From: Alphaproteobacteria bacterium
GTDB taxonomy: Bacteria; Pseudomonadota; Alphaproteobacteria; Rs-D84; CACZYB01
Assembly: GCA_016297965.1 (NCBI GenBank)
Contig: JAEDDP010000004.1
Coordinates: forward strand, 1-64,000
DNA: 64,000 nucleotides
Direction: 5' to 3'
Position numbers and translations under genes: made by a program. Of this stretch, positions 17,699-24,482 are shown piece after piece. Numbering within the stretch: position 1 is the stretch's first letter; each line of letters begins with the position of its first letter. Below the pieces are notes generated by a model. That model worked only from the letters and a program-made list of their open reading frames with translations. It did not search any database and was not told the origin of the DNA.

Positions 17699-17727
17699 TA
17701 TATAATAATCACTATTCCGTTTTTCAA
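17699..17727 (-). promoter_or_regulatory. Candidate groESL promoter
   Basis: On the minus strand TTGAAA (17722-17727) and TATATA (17699-17704) are 17 bp apart, about 32 bp before the groES start. The -35 TTGAAA also fits the CTTGAA-like core of heat-shock promoters, but no heat-shock -10 is seen. Confidence 0.5.
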
Positions 17728-17758
17728 TAGTATACAGGATATTTTTTTGAAATAATTA

Positions 17759-17866
17759 AGAAATAAAAAATCACTTTAAAGGTCATCACCCTTCCAAAGT
17801 GTCATTAAGTTATCTATCATCAATGTATATAAATATAATATCACGATTCGTGAAATAATGCAAGGG
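17759..17866 (-). repeat. 108-bp dispersed repeat, copy 1 (self-contained transcription unit)
   Basis: This stretch matches 45278-45385 with three mismatches in 108 bases, and similarity stops sharply at both ends. On the minus strand it has TTGCAT (17858-17863), a 17-bp spacer, and TATTAT (17835-17840). A hairpin at 17772-17801 is followed by a T-rich run. The spacer holds the 13-bp palindrome TCACGAATCGTGA (17841-17853) with a central GANTC site. No transposase or clear target duplication is near. Confidence 0.85.
17765..17828 (-). ncRNA. Candidate small RNA encoded by repeat copy 1
   Basis: Transcription from the repeat's internal promoter would start near 17828 and end in the T-run after the hairpin CACTTTGGAAGG/CCTTTAAAGTG, giving about 60 nt. 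A 14-codon frame (17776-17820) lies inside but has no ribosome binding site. The limits are inferred from promoter and terminator positions only. Confidence 0.4.
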
Positions 17867-17931
17867 AGAATATAATCTTTTTTTTATTTTTCCACCAATC
17901 AAATTTGTTATATTAAGCTATTTCCTACGGA

Positions 17932-18117
17932 TTATCTGTATTTACAACTTTTCAAAAGTTCCAATGTATAGAAGTAATCGTTAAGGAATATCATTTTTCC
18001 AAGTTGTGCATTTATAACGAAACCGTATGTGTCTTCCTGCGCATTTTCCAATACGAAATTAAGTATTTCTAAATCTTCATCTTTTTGTGAATTGTAAACC
18101 TTTTGAACTTTTTTCAT
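17932..18117 (-). CDS. Small hypothetical protein (61 residues)
   Basis: I do not recognise it. The ATG has a good AGGAG six bases upstream, which supports a real gene. The protein starts MKKVQKVYN, is mildly acidic in the middle (DEDLEILNFVLENAQED) and aromatic at the end (FLNDYFYTLELL), with no signal peptide or membrane segment. Its 3' end is 65 bp from repeat copy 1 on the same strand. A second small minus-strand gene starting MKKV (45477-45962) has the same relation to repeat copy 2, although the proteins do not otherwise look alike. Confidence 0.6.
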   Translation of the reverse strand: MKKVQKVYNSQKDEDLEILNFVLENAQEDTYGFVINAQLGKMIFLNDYFYTLELLKSCKYR

Positions 18118-18185
18118 TTTTTACTCCTGTTTATAAATTTTATTAAATTCTAGTAAAAAGTTTATACAAAATCAATAAAAAGTAC

Positions 18186-18216
18186 AAAAGGAACTTTCAT
18201 TAAAGAAGGTCCTTTT
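18186..18216 (-). terminator. Likely terminator behind the C26 hydrolase gene
   Basis: On the minus strand AAAGGACCTTC pairs with GAAAGTTCCTTT with small imperfections, followed by a T-rich tail, 19 bp past the stop at 18235. Confidence 0.5.
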
Positions 18217-18234
18217 ATTTTAAGGGGTAAAAAT

Positions 18235-19146
18235 CTATCTTTCCATTTGCTTTTTTAATGCCAAAGACTGGGCGAGTTTACGATTTTTTGTAAGGGTTGC
18301 ACTTTCAATAAAACCGTTAAACAAATTTTTGCTTGGAACATTATCCATCGTCGCCCAACGTTCCGGATGCCATTGAACCCCGATAACAAAATCGTTCCAC
18401 GGAGATATTGGTTCAATCGCTTCCACTGTACCATCCGGTGCAGTTGCAACTGCCTTTGTTTGTCCCAAATTATCCTTGTCTATGGCTTCGTGGTGAACGG
18501 ATGTTACCATAAAATCATTTTGCTTTACCACATCAAAAAGTTTGCTGTTTTCATCTATACTTACAGTGTGGATAAGCTTTGCCCCACCCGGCCTGTGGTC
18601 TATTTGAATATTATTCTTGTCTTTGTTTATGTTGGTTCTGATTTTTGCCCCAAGATATCCGGCAAGCGCCTGCTCTCCGCCACAAATCCCAAGTACTGGA
18701 AGTTTATTTTTGTCGGCATACGAAAGCATTGATTGATAAGCATCATTTCGTTTGAAATTTGAAACTTCCTTATCCAAATTTACATACCAATCGGCCGGAA
18801 AATCAAAATCACCACCAATAAGTAATATTGCATCTGGATTAAAGTGTTCCAATTGTTCCTGAATTTTATCAAATGCAATAAACACAGGATATCCGCCGGC
18901 ATTTTTTACCGCATCAACATAAAATGGGGTTATAAAATAATCCTTTTCCGCACGGTTTGGATTTTTCCATTGAGCAAGGATTGTCGCAACAACCGGTCTG
19001 TTTTCCACATTTTTTTCGGCCAAGGTTATTTCCGGAATGTCCCCAGAATTAAGGACATCCGTAACCTTTTGCGCCTCCAAAGAGTAAGATTCATAATCAT
19101 GACCTTCGTATTGAACCCTATCCATAATAATATTTTTATATTTCAT
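18235..19146 (-). CDS. Class I glutamine amidotransferase-like hydrolase (peptidase C26, PuuD-like)
   Basis: The 303-residue protein has the C26 fold pattern: ILLIGGDFDFP, the nucleophile elbow LGICGGEQA with Cys155, and GVQWHPER with His260 and Glu262 completing the triad. Relatives include gamma-glutamyl-GABA hydrolase PuuD and other gamma-glutamyl amidases. There is no partner synthetase next to it, so the substrate is unknown. The segment between strand 3 and the elbow is longer than in glutaminase domains, as in PuuD. GGAGGAAAGCT precedes the ATG. It begins a cluster with two unknown genes upstream on the same strand (19171 and 19591), 24 bp apart from the first. Confidence 0.8.
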   Translation of the reverse strand: MKYKNIIMDRVQYEGHDYESYSLEAQKVTDVLNSGDIPEITLAEKNVENRPVVATILAQWKNPNRAEKDYFITPFYVDAVKNAGGYPVFIAFDKIQEQLEHFNPDAILLIGGDFDFPADWYVNLDKEVSNFKRNDAYQSMLSYADKNKLPVLGICGGEQALAGYLGAKIRTNINKDKNNIQIDHRPGGAKLIHTVSIDENSKLFDVVKQNDFMVTSVHHEAIDKDNLGQTKAVATAPDGTVEAIEPISPWNDFVIGVQWHPERWATMDNVPSKNLFNGFIESATLTKNRKLAQSLALKKQMER

Positions 19147-19170
19147 AGCTTTCCTCCTTCTTCTTTTTAA

Positions 19171-19557
19171 TTATCTTTCTGGATTTTTTGCATATCCATA
19201 TTCTGCAACTATTTTATCGTTTTTGTTGCGGGTATTTTTCAAAAGCATATTTGCAAAAATTATTTTCTTTAATACAGATTCACGGCCCCAAATTTCCTTT
19301 GTTCTTGTTTCCGCAGATGGAAGCTTTGAACGGTCAAATCCGTGTAAATCATTATCTTCCAAATTTAATTTTTGTAATGGTTCGGAAAACAATAGTGATT
19401 TTGTGTCAACGTCAACATCACTGTAATTAGTTGTTGTTTTGGTTGCATTAAATCCAATATCAAGTGGACTGTGAATGCTTTCTTCCAATTCTTCAAAAAT
19501 ATGACCGTTGAAAATCAATTCTGCGTCATCATCAAAAATATTTATAACTTGTTTCAT
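19171..19557 (-). CDS. Hypothetical protein (128 residues)
   Basis: I do not recognise this protein. It starts MKQVINIFDDDAELIFNG, has an acidic first third, no signal peptide and no membrane segment, and ends with a basic region (KNTRNKNDKIVAEYGYAKNPER). There is no good Shine-Dalgarno sequence before the ATG. Support for it as a gene is its length in an AT-rich frame and its place between two same-strand genes with gaps of 24 and 33 bp. It may be cotranscribed with the C26 hydrolase and the next gene. Confidence 0.55.
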   Translation of the reverse strand: MKQVINIFDDDAELIFNGHIFEELEESIHSPLDIGFNATKTTTNYSDVDVDTKSLLFSEPLQKLNLEDNDLHGFDRSKLPSAETRTKEIWGRESVLKKIIFANMLLKNTRNKNDKIVAEYGYAKNPER

Positions 19558-19590
19558 TTTTTATTTTTTTCGTTTATTTTTAATATTAAG

Positions 19591-20298
19591 TTATCTTTCT
19601 TTTGAGTACAAACTTTTTGCGATATTTTTTGCAATATCGTATTCAATATCTTTCTTTTTACATTCCTTTTTAAGAAATTTTTTAAAGCTCAACATTCCTG
19701 GTGGGGCTGGAATATCTTCAACCAAATTCTCGCCAAGGCCTCTTGTTGTGTTATAGTGAACATAATTATCGTAATCATCTTTCACTTTATCAACAAACTT
19801 TTCTATGGATTTTATACCAGATTTTAATGGAGTTTGTTGCATTGCACGGGCAACTTCATCCCTTATCATATCTTTTAATTCTTCTTTAAATGAATAATCA
19901 TCTTCGGGTGACTCATCCCATTCATCTTGACGTTCACTGTATGGGATTTCCTCAAAAGCATCAAAAATTTTCTTTGCCTTATCTATGGATTCTTTTTGCC
20001 ATTTTGTTATATATATTTTTTCTCCATTTTTAAGGGGAATATAAAAAGTATCTGAATCTCTGTCGTATTCCACAACTGGACTTCCACTTTCTTCCTTTGC
20101 GGAGGGACATGGTGAGGTGTAAAAATATGGTGGAGCGCCAAGACCTTCCCTTCCATCATTGAAACATAATGATGATGGCGCAAATTCCATAGGCTCCATT
20201 CTTTTCTGCATTTTACGGCGTATTTTTTCATTTCTTTCCTGAGCCTTTAAAATTTGTCGTTCTTTTATTGACTCTTCAATGGATTTTTTTATATTCAC
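19591..20298 (-). CDS. Hypothetical cytoplasmic protein (235 residues)
   Basis: I do not recognise it. The N-terminus is a charged helix rich in Lys/Arg/Glu (about 1-35). A Cys- and Pro-containing stretch follows (SPCPSAKEESGSP, about 60-75), then an acidic region (about 115-140) and a Lys-rich end (FKKFLKKECKKKD). No signal peptide is seen. I start it at the GTG at 20298, seven bases after GGGAG; a TTG two codons upstream is too close to that site. It is first in a same-strand run with 19171-19557 and the C26 hydrolase. Role unknown. Confidence 0.6.
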   Translation of the reverse strand: MNIKKSIEESIKERQILKAQERNEKIRRKMQKRMEPMEFAPSSLCFNDGREGLGAPPYFYTSPCPSAKEESGSPVVEYDRDSDTFYIPLKNGEKIYITKWQKESIDKAKKIFDAFEEIPYSERQDEWDESPEDDYSFKEELKDMIRDEVARAMQQTPLKSGIKSIEKFVDKVKDDYDNYVHYNTTRGLGENLVEDIPAPPGMLSFKKFLKKECKKKDIEYDIAKNIAKSLYSKER

Positions 20299-20397
20299 TT
20301 TCAAACTCCCTTTTGTTCTTGTTTAACAATTCACTTTCGTATCGTTAAAAACTATATTAACAAAAAAAAAAAAATGTCAATAAAAGATTAAAATTAT

Positions 20398-20429
20398 AAA
20401 AAAATTCCCCTGAATTAAATCTAAGGGAA
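20398..20429 (-). terminator. Intrinsic terminator behind ssb
   Basis: TTCCC/GGGAA arms (20405-20409 and 20425-20429) are followed on the minus strand by a run of seven T. It lies 31 bp past the ssb stop. Confidence 0.6.
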
Positions 20430-20459
20430 CCTTTAACTTTTTGATTATTCCAACTTTTA

Positions 20460-20912
20460 TTAAAATGGAATTTCGTCGTCAATATCACCGGAAGGTGTTG
20501 CGGAATTATCCCAGCCAGCATCGGATGAAGGCATAGAATCATCGGAACCATCAAATCCACCGGATGTTTTATCAAGCATTATCATATATGCATTAAAGCC
20601 GGACAAAACAACTTCGGTTGAATATTTATCGGCACCGGATGCATCCTGCCATTTACGAGTACGAAGTTGACCTTCCACATAAACCTTTGACCCTTTTTTA
20701 AGGTATTTTTCGGCAACATCAGCAAGTCCAGGAGAGAATATAACGACACGATGCCATTCTGTCCTATCTTTTCTTTCGCCACTTTTATCTTTCCAAGATT
20801 CAGATGTTGCAACATTAAAGGTTACGATTTTATTACCGTCCTGTGAATGTCTTACCTCTGGATCTCCGCCAAGATTTCCCACTAATATAACTTTGTTTAT
20901 TGATCCTGCCAT
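20460..20912 (-). CDS. ssb: Single-stranded DNA-binding protein
   Basis: SSB coats single-stranded DNA during replication and repair and recruits partners through its C-terminal tip. The 150-residue protein has the OB fold at about 1-112, starting AGSINKVILVGNLGGDPEVR, with the WHRVVIF strand and GSKVYVEGQLRTRKW. An acidic, Gly/Ser-rich linker follows, and the tail DDEIPF is the conserved partner-binding end. It is 58 bp behind eno and separated from it by a strong hairpin at 20933-20956. AAGGAG precedes the ATG. Confidence 0.97.
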   Translation of the reverse strand: MAGSINKVILVGNLGGDPEVRHSQDGNKIVTFNVATSESWKDKSGERKDRTEWHRVVIFSPGLADVAEKYLKKGSKVYVEGQLRTRKWQDASGADKYSTEVVLSGFNAYMIMLDKTSGGFDGSDDSMPSSDAGWDNSATPSGDIDDEIPF

Positions 20913-20932
20913 TTTTATTTCTCCTTTTTACA

Positions 20933-20956
20933 GGCCCATACAGGAAAGTATGGGCC
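20933..20956 (-). other. 9-bp hairpin between eno and ssb
   Basis: GGCCCATAC and GTATGGGCC pair perfectly around a 6-base loop, an unusually GC-rich structure for this DNA. On the minus strand it is not followed by a T-run, so it may be a processing or stability element, or an inefficient terminator, rather than a standard intrinsic terminator. It lies just ahead of the ssb ribosome binding site. Confidence 0.6.
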
Positions 20957-20970
20957 CCTTCATGACTTTT

Positions 20971-22248
20971 TTATTTTTTCAAGATTGATTTACCAGCATA
21001 GGTAGCAACATCACCAAGTTCTTCTTCAATACGAATCAATTGGTTGTATTTTGCTATTCTGTCGCTTCTTGAAAGAGAACCAGTCTTTATTTGACCAGCA
21101 TTTGTTGCAACAACTATATCGGCAATTGTTGAATCTTCTGTTTCACCAGAACGATGTGATACAACAGCTGTGTATCCGTGCTTGTGTGCCATTTCAATAG
21201 CAGCCAAAGATTCAGTCAAAGTACCAATTTGGTTAACCTTTACAAGAATAGAGTTTGCAACACCCTTTTCAATACCCATTGCAAGACGAGCTGGGTTTGT
21301 AACGAACAAATCATCACCAACAAGTTGAATCTTGTTGCCAAGTTTGTCTGTCAAAATCTTCCAACCTTCCCAATCATCTTCTGCAACACCATCTTCAATT
21401 GAGAAGATAGGGAATTTTTCGCAAAGATTTGCATAGTAATCAACGATTTCAGCAGATGTGAAAGATTTTCCTTCACCCTTCATTTCATACTTGCCGTTTT
21501 CATAAAATTCAGATGATGCAGCATCAATAGCGATTCTTACATCTTCACCTGGTTTGTATCCAGCTTTTTCAATAGCCTTCATAATGTATGAAAGAGCTTC
21601 TTCTGCTGTCTTTAATTCAGGGGCAAAACCACCTTCATCACCAACGTTTGTGTTGTATCCAGCTGACTTTAATTCTTTCTTCAAAGCATGGAAAATTTCA
21701 GAACCCATACGTACAGCTTCGGCAATAGATTTTGCACCGATTGGAGCAATCATAAATTCCTGAATATCAATTGGATTATCGGCATGTTTACCACCGTTCA
21801 AAATGTTCATCATTGGAACTGGAAGAACGTGAGCAAATGCACCGCCAATATAACGATAAAGTGGAAGACCAGCTTCTTCTGCGGCTGCCTTTGCAACAGC
21901 AAGGGAAACACCCAAAATTGCGTTTGCACCAAGTTTACCCTTATTTTCTGTACCATCAAGAGCAATCATAGCTTCATCAATTTCTTTTTGATTTTCAGCT
22001 TCCATACCGATAATTGCATCGGCAATTGTTGTATTTACATTTTCAACAGCCTTTAAAACACCCTTACCTTCGTAACGAGATTTATCACCATCGCGAAGTT
22101 CAACTGCTTCATGAACTCCTGTTGAAGCACCAGATGGAACTGCGGCACGACCAAATGCACCACTTTCCAAAAGAACATCAACTTCTACTGTTGGATTACC
22201 ACGTGAGTCAAGTATTTCACGTGCATGTATATCTACTATAGCTGTCAT
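20971..22248 (-). CDS. eno: Enolase
   Basis: Enolase converts 2-phosphoglycerate to phosphoenolpyruvate in glycolysis. The 425-residue protein carries the complete set: ILDSRGNPTVEVDV, GASTGVHEAVELRDGD, NVGDEGGFAP, the metal ligands in SIEDG and GDDLFVTN, the LVKVNQIGTLTE loop with the catalytic lysine, and VVSHRSGETED. It has its own promoter at 22286-22314 and GAAAGGAAAG before the ATG. ssb follows after the hairpin. The complete enzyme indicates a functioning lower glycolysis or gluconeogenesis. Confidence 0.98.
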   Translation of the reverse strand: MTAIVDIHAREILDSRGNPTVEVDVLLESGAFGRAAVPSGASTGVHEAVELRDGDKSRYEGKGVLKAVENVNTTIADAIIGMEAENQKEIDEAMIALDGTENKGKLGANAILGVSLAVAKAAAEEAGLPLYRYIGGAFAHVLPVPMMNILNGGKHADNPIDIQEFMIAPIGAKSIAEAVRMGSEIFHALKKELKSAGYNTNVGDEGGFAPELKTAEEALSYIMKAIEKAGYKPGEDVRIAIDAASSEFYENGKYEMKGEGKSFTSAEIVDYYANLCEKFPIFSIEDGVAEDDWEGWKILTDKLGNKIQLVGDDLFVTNPARLAMGIEKGVANSILVKVNQIGTLTESLAAIEMAHKHGYTAVVSHRSGETEDSTIADIVVATNAGQIKTGSLSRSDRIAKYNQLIRIEEELGDVATYAGKSILKK

Positions 22249-22285
22249 TTTACTTTCCTTTCATAAAATTATTTGACATAGTGGA

Positions 22286-22314
22286 ATTATAGTACTGTGG
22301 TTTTGATTTTGCAA
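22286..22314 (-). promoter_or_regulatory. Sigma70-type promoter for eno
   Basis: On the minus strand TTGCAA (22309-22314) and a perfect TATAAT (22286-22291) are 17 bp apart, about 37 bp before the eno ATG. Confidence 0.7.
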
Positions 22315-22370
22315 GAGTCTATTTACAAAATAATCCATATTTATTTTATGTAAAGTTTTGGTAAAAAGAT

Positions 22371-22401
22371 AAAAAAAATAGGGTTGAAAAAATCAACCCT
22401 A
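22371..22401 (-). terminator. Intrinsic terminator behind the OmpA-family lipoprotein gene
   Basis: A perfect 9-bp stem TAGGGTTGA/TCAACCCTA (22379-22387 and 22393-22401) with a 5-base loop is followed on the minus strand by eight T. Confidence 0.8.
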
Positions 22402-22425
22402 CCCTTTGTTTTTACACAAAATAAA

Positions 22426-23085
22426 TTATTCTGCTTCTGTTGGAACAAGCTTTATTTCAACACGACGGTTTTGTGCACGACCAGATGCAGTTTTGTTTGA
22501 TGCAACTGGATAATCAGGACCATAACCGTTTATTGAGAATCTTTGTGCGCTTACCCCTTGTGATTGAAGGTATTTCGCAACGGTATTTGCACGATTATAT
22601 GAAAGTTTCATATTTGTTGCACGTGTACCGGTACTGTCGGTATAACCATTTACGGAAATTGTTGTCTTGTCATACTTCTTTAATACCTTTGCAACGGAAT
22701 TTAATACATCAAAGAAATCAGATGTCAACGATGCCTTTCCATATTCAAATGTAATATCCCCAGGCATATTCAATGTTATATTGTTGCCAACCTTTGTAAC
22801 ACTTACACCAGTATTTGCAAGTTCCTGACGCAAAAGTTTATTTTGGTAATCCATATATGCACCAACACCACCACCCAAAGCAGCACCAGCCAAAGCACCG
22901 GTCAACATATGTTTACCACGATGTTTTGAACCACTTGTTGCGGCACCAACAATAGCACCAGCCAAGGCACCAACACCGGCACCAGTTGCGGTTTTACTTG
23001 CCCTTTGTTCACCAGTATATGGATCAACAGCACAAGATGTTGCAAACAAAGCAACACAAATTGAAGAAATAAGTACTTTTTTCAT
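22426..23085 (-). CDS. OmpA-family lipoprotein with glycine zipper (YiaD-like)
   Basis: The 219-residue protein has a lipoprotein signal with the lipobox ATSC (Cys18), a glycine-zipper region with repeated GA/GG spacing (about 34-78), and an OmpA C-terminal peptidoglycan-binding domain (about 110-217) including VNGYTDSTGT and NRRVEIKL. It should sit in the outer membrane and grip peptidoglycan non-covalently. It is not pal by context, because the tol genes lie elsewhere and the glycine zipper is typical of YiaD-type proteins. The preceding lipoprotein gene ends 11 bp upstream, so the two are probably one unit. Confidence 0.85.
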   Translation of the reverse strand: MKKVLISSICVALFATSCAVDPYTGEQRASKTATGAGVGALAGAIVGAATSGSKHRGKHMLTGALAGAALGGGVGAYMDYQNKLLRQELANTGVSVTKVGNNITLNMPGDITFEYGKASLTSDFFDVLNSVAKVLKKYDKTTISVNGYTDSTGTRATNMKLSYNRANTVAKYLQSQGVSAQRFSINGYGPDYPVASNKTASGRAQNRRVEIKLVPTEAE

Positions 23086-23096
23086 TTTACACCTCT

Positions 23097-23801
23097 TTAA
23101 TAATTAAATTTTGGTGGCTGACCTACACCATTTGAATTTGATTTATAATTCATATTAGAAGCATCACCAAGCCCCAATGAACCAGGTAAAGCCTTCTTTG
23201 CACTTGGAGATACGAACAAAGATGAGTCAGTTACTGACATACTTTGTACATTATCACCATCTGTGTTTGAAAGATTTTGTTGTGGTTGCAATGCAACAGG
23301 TTGTCTTACTGGTTCCATCAATTTTTGTGTTTGAACAGGAGTCGGAGCAACAACATTTGATTGTGGTTTCTTTACAATAACCTTATTATTTCTTGGTGCT
23401 GGCGACATTGTAAATGTCACCGATGTACCCTGGAATGGTGAAGGTGAAAGTTGTATCAAAGCGATACGAGAATCACGTGCATAAGTCAAAACAGAGTTTG
23501 GACCTCTTACTGATGTAATTTCACTCCATCCAAATTTTGGCATTTCTTCCATATAGAAATCAAACACACCACCAACACTGTATGGTGCTGTAAATACTAC
23601 CTTTCCAAGCCAGTCATTTTCACGTCCGAAAATCGCAGTTCTGTTAAGATTCATAACTGCATTTTCCGGCACTGGGACATCGGAAAATTGTGAAAAAGTA
23701 TATGGAAGTTCGCCAGCCTCCGACGATACCCCCTGAGTATCCATCGCACAACCGGACAAAAGAATTGTAAACACAGCAAAAATATTTTTAAATTTAATCA
23801 T
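23097..23801 (-). CDS. Hypothetical lipoprotein
   Basis: The 234-residue protein has a short hydrophobic signal and lipobox LSGC with Cys18. Residues about 30-140 look folded and contain VPVPENAVMN, FDFYMEEMPKFGWSE and SRIALIQLSPS. That pattern of an exposed strand plus a helix ending in GW is seen in several alphaproteobacterial envelope lipoproteins of unknown role. The last third is a Pro/Gln/Ser-rich linker, VVKKPQSN onward, ending NSNGVGQPPKFNY. It precedes the OmpA-family lipoprotein by 11 bp, suggesting a shared envelope function. I cannot name a family with confidence. Confidence 0.7.
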   Translation of the reverse strand: MIKFKNIFAVFTILLSGCAMDTQGVSSEAGELPYTFSQFSDVPVPENAVMNLNRTAIFGRENDWLGKVVFTAPYSVGGVFDFYMEEMPKFGWSEITSVRGPNSVLTYARDSRIALIQLSPSPFQGTSVTFTMSPAPRNNKVIVKKPQSNVVAPTPVQTQKLMEPVRQPVALQPQQNLSNTDGDNVQSMSVTDSSLFVSPSAKKALPGSLGLGDASNMNYKSNSNGVGQPPKFNY

Positions 23802-23827
23802 TATATGTCTCCCCTATTAAATTATTC

Positions 23828-24346
23828 TTAAATTCTACTTCTTTTTTGATTTTTTTCAAGTTTTTTGTTGAAACTTCTTAAATTTTTAAAAAAGTCCTTT
23901 AACAATTTCGTTGAATCTTCGGACATTATTCCGCCTAAAACGTTCGGTTTATATATATTTTTTGCATTATTATAAAGGTTAATTCCATTTATAATTGCCC
24001 CGCCCTTTTTATCCTCACTCGCGAAATAAACATTTTCAATTTTGGCAAGGGATATAGCCATCGCACACATAGGACAAGGTTCAAGTGTTATAAAAATACT
24101 GCATCCCATTAAATACTTTTCACCCATTTTTTTTGTCGCCTTTGTTATGGCAAGAATTTCCGCGTGTGCAGTTGCATTATGCTTATTTTCAACAAGGTTG
24201 TGCGCCCGTGATAAAATTGTGCCATCAGGGGCAACAATAACCGCCCCAATGGGAACTTCATCCTTTTTAAATGCCTTTTTTGCCTCGGAAATGGCTATTT
24301 TCATATAGCCATAAATTTTTTTGTGATTTAAGTCTTTATTTTCCAA
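23828..24346 (-). CDS. tadA: tRNA-specific adenosine deaminase (TadA)
   Basis: TadA deaminates adenosine 34 of tRNA-Arg(ACG) to inosine. The 172-residue protein has the deaminase zinc motifs HAEILAI (His61, Glu63) and PCPMCAMAI (Cys91, Cys94), with VPIGAVIV before them. Length and the NATAHAE context fit TadA better than a free-nucleoside deaminase, though that remains possible. The start is TTG at 24346, eight bases after AGGAG; no ATG is nearby. It has a basic C-terminal tail. It is divergent from secA, 136 bp away. Confidence 0.85.
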   Translation of the reverse strand: MENKDLNHKKIYGYMKIAISEAKKAFKKDEVPIGAVIVAPDGTILSRAHNLVENKHNATAHAEILAITKATKKMGEKYLMGCSIFITLEPCPMCAMAISLAKIENVYFASEDKKGGAIINGINLYNNAKNIYKPNVLGGIMSEDSTKLLKDFFKNLRSFNKKLEKNQKRSRI

Positions 24347-24482
24347 TTTTTTTCTCCTATATTAAAATGGTACATACAAATTTTTTATTTTTAAAGCTTT
24401 TTATTATTAACTTGACCTTGTCGGTTGAATTATAATAAAGTACACTTAATGTAAAATTTTAAGAGGAAAGGTTTTTACAGTT

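Noticed and set aside
17680..17931. CIRCE/HrcA operator ahead of groES
   Set aside because: I looked for the TTAGCACTC/GAGTGCTAA inverted repeat and did not find it. The hairpin at 17772-17801 belongs to the dispersed repeat.
24412..24436. TTGACC and TATAAT ahead of secA
   Set aside because: The boxes are only 13 bp apart, too close for a sigma70 promoter. The next alternatives are poor matches, so no promoter is listed.
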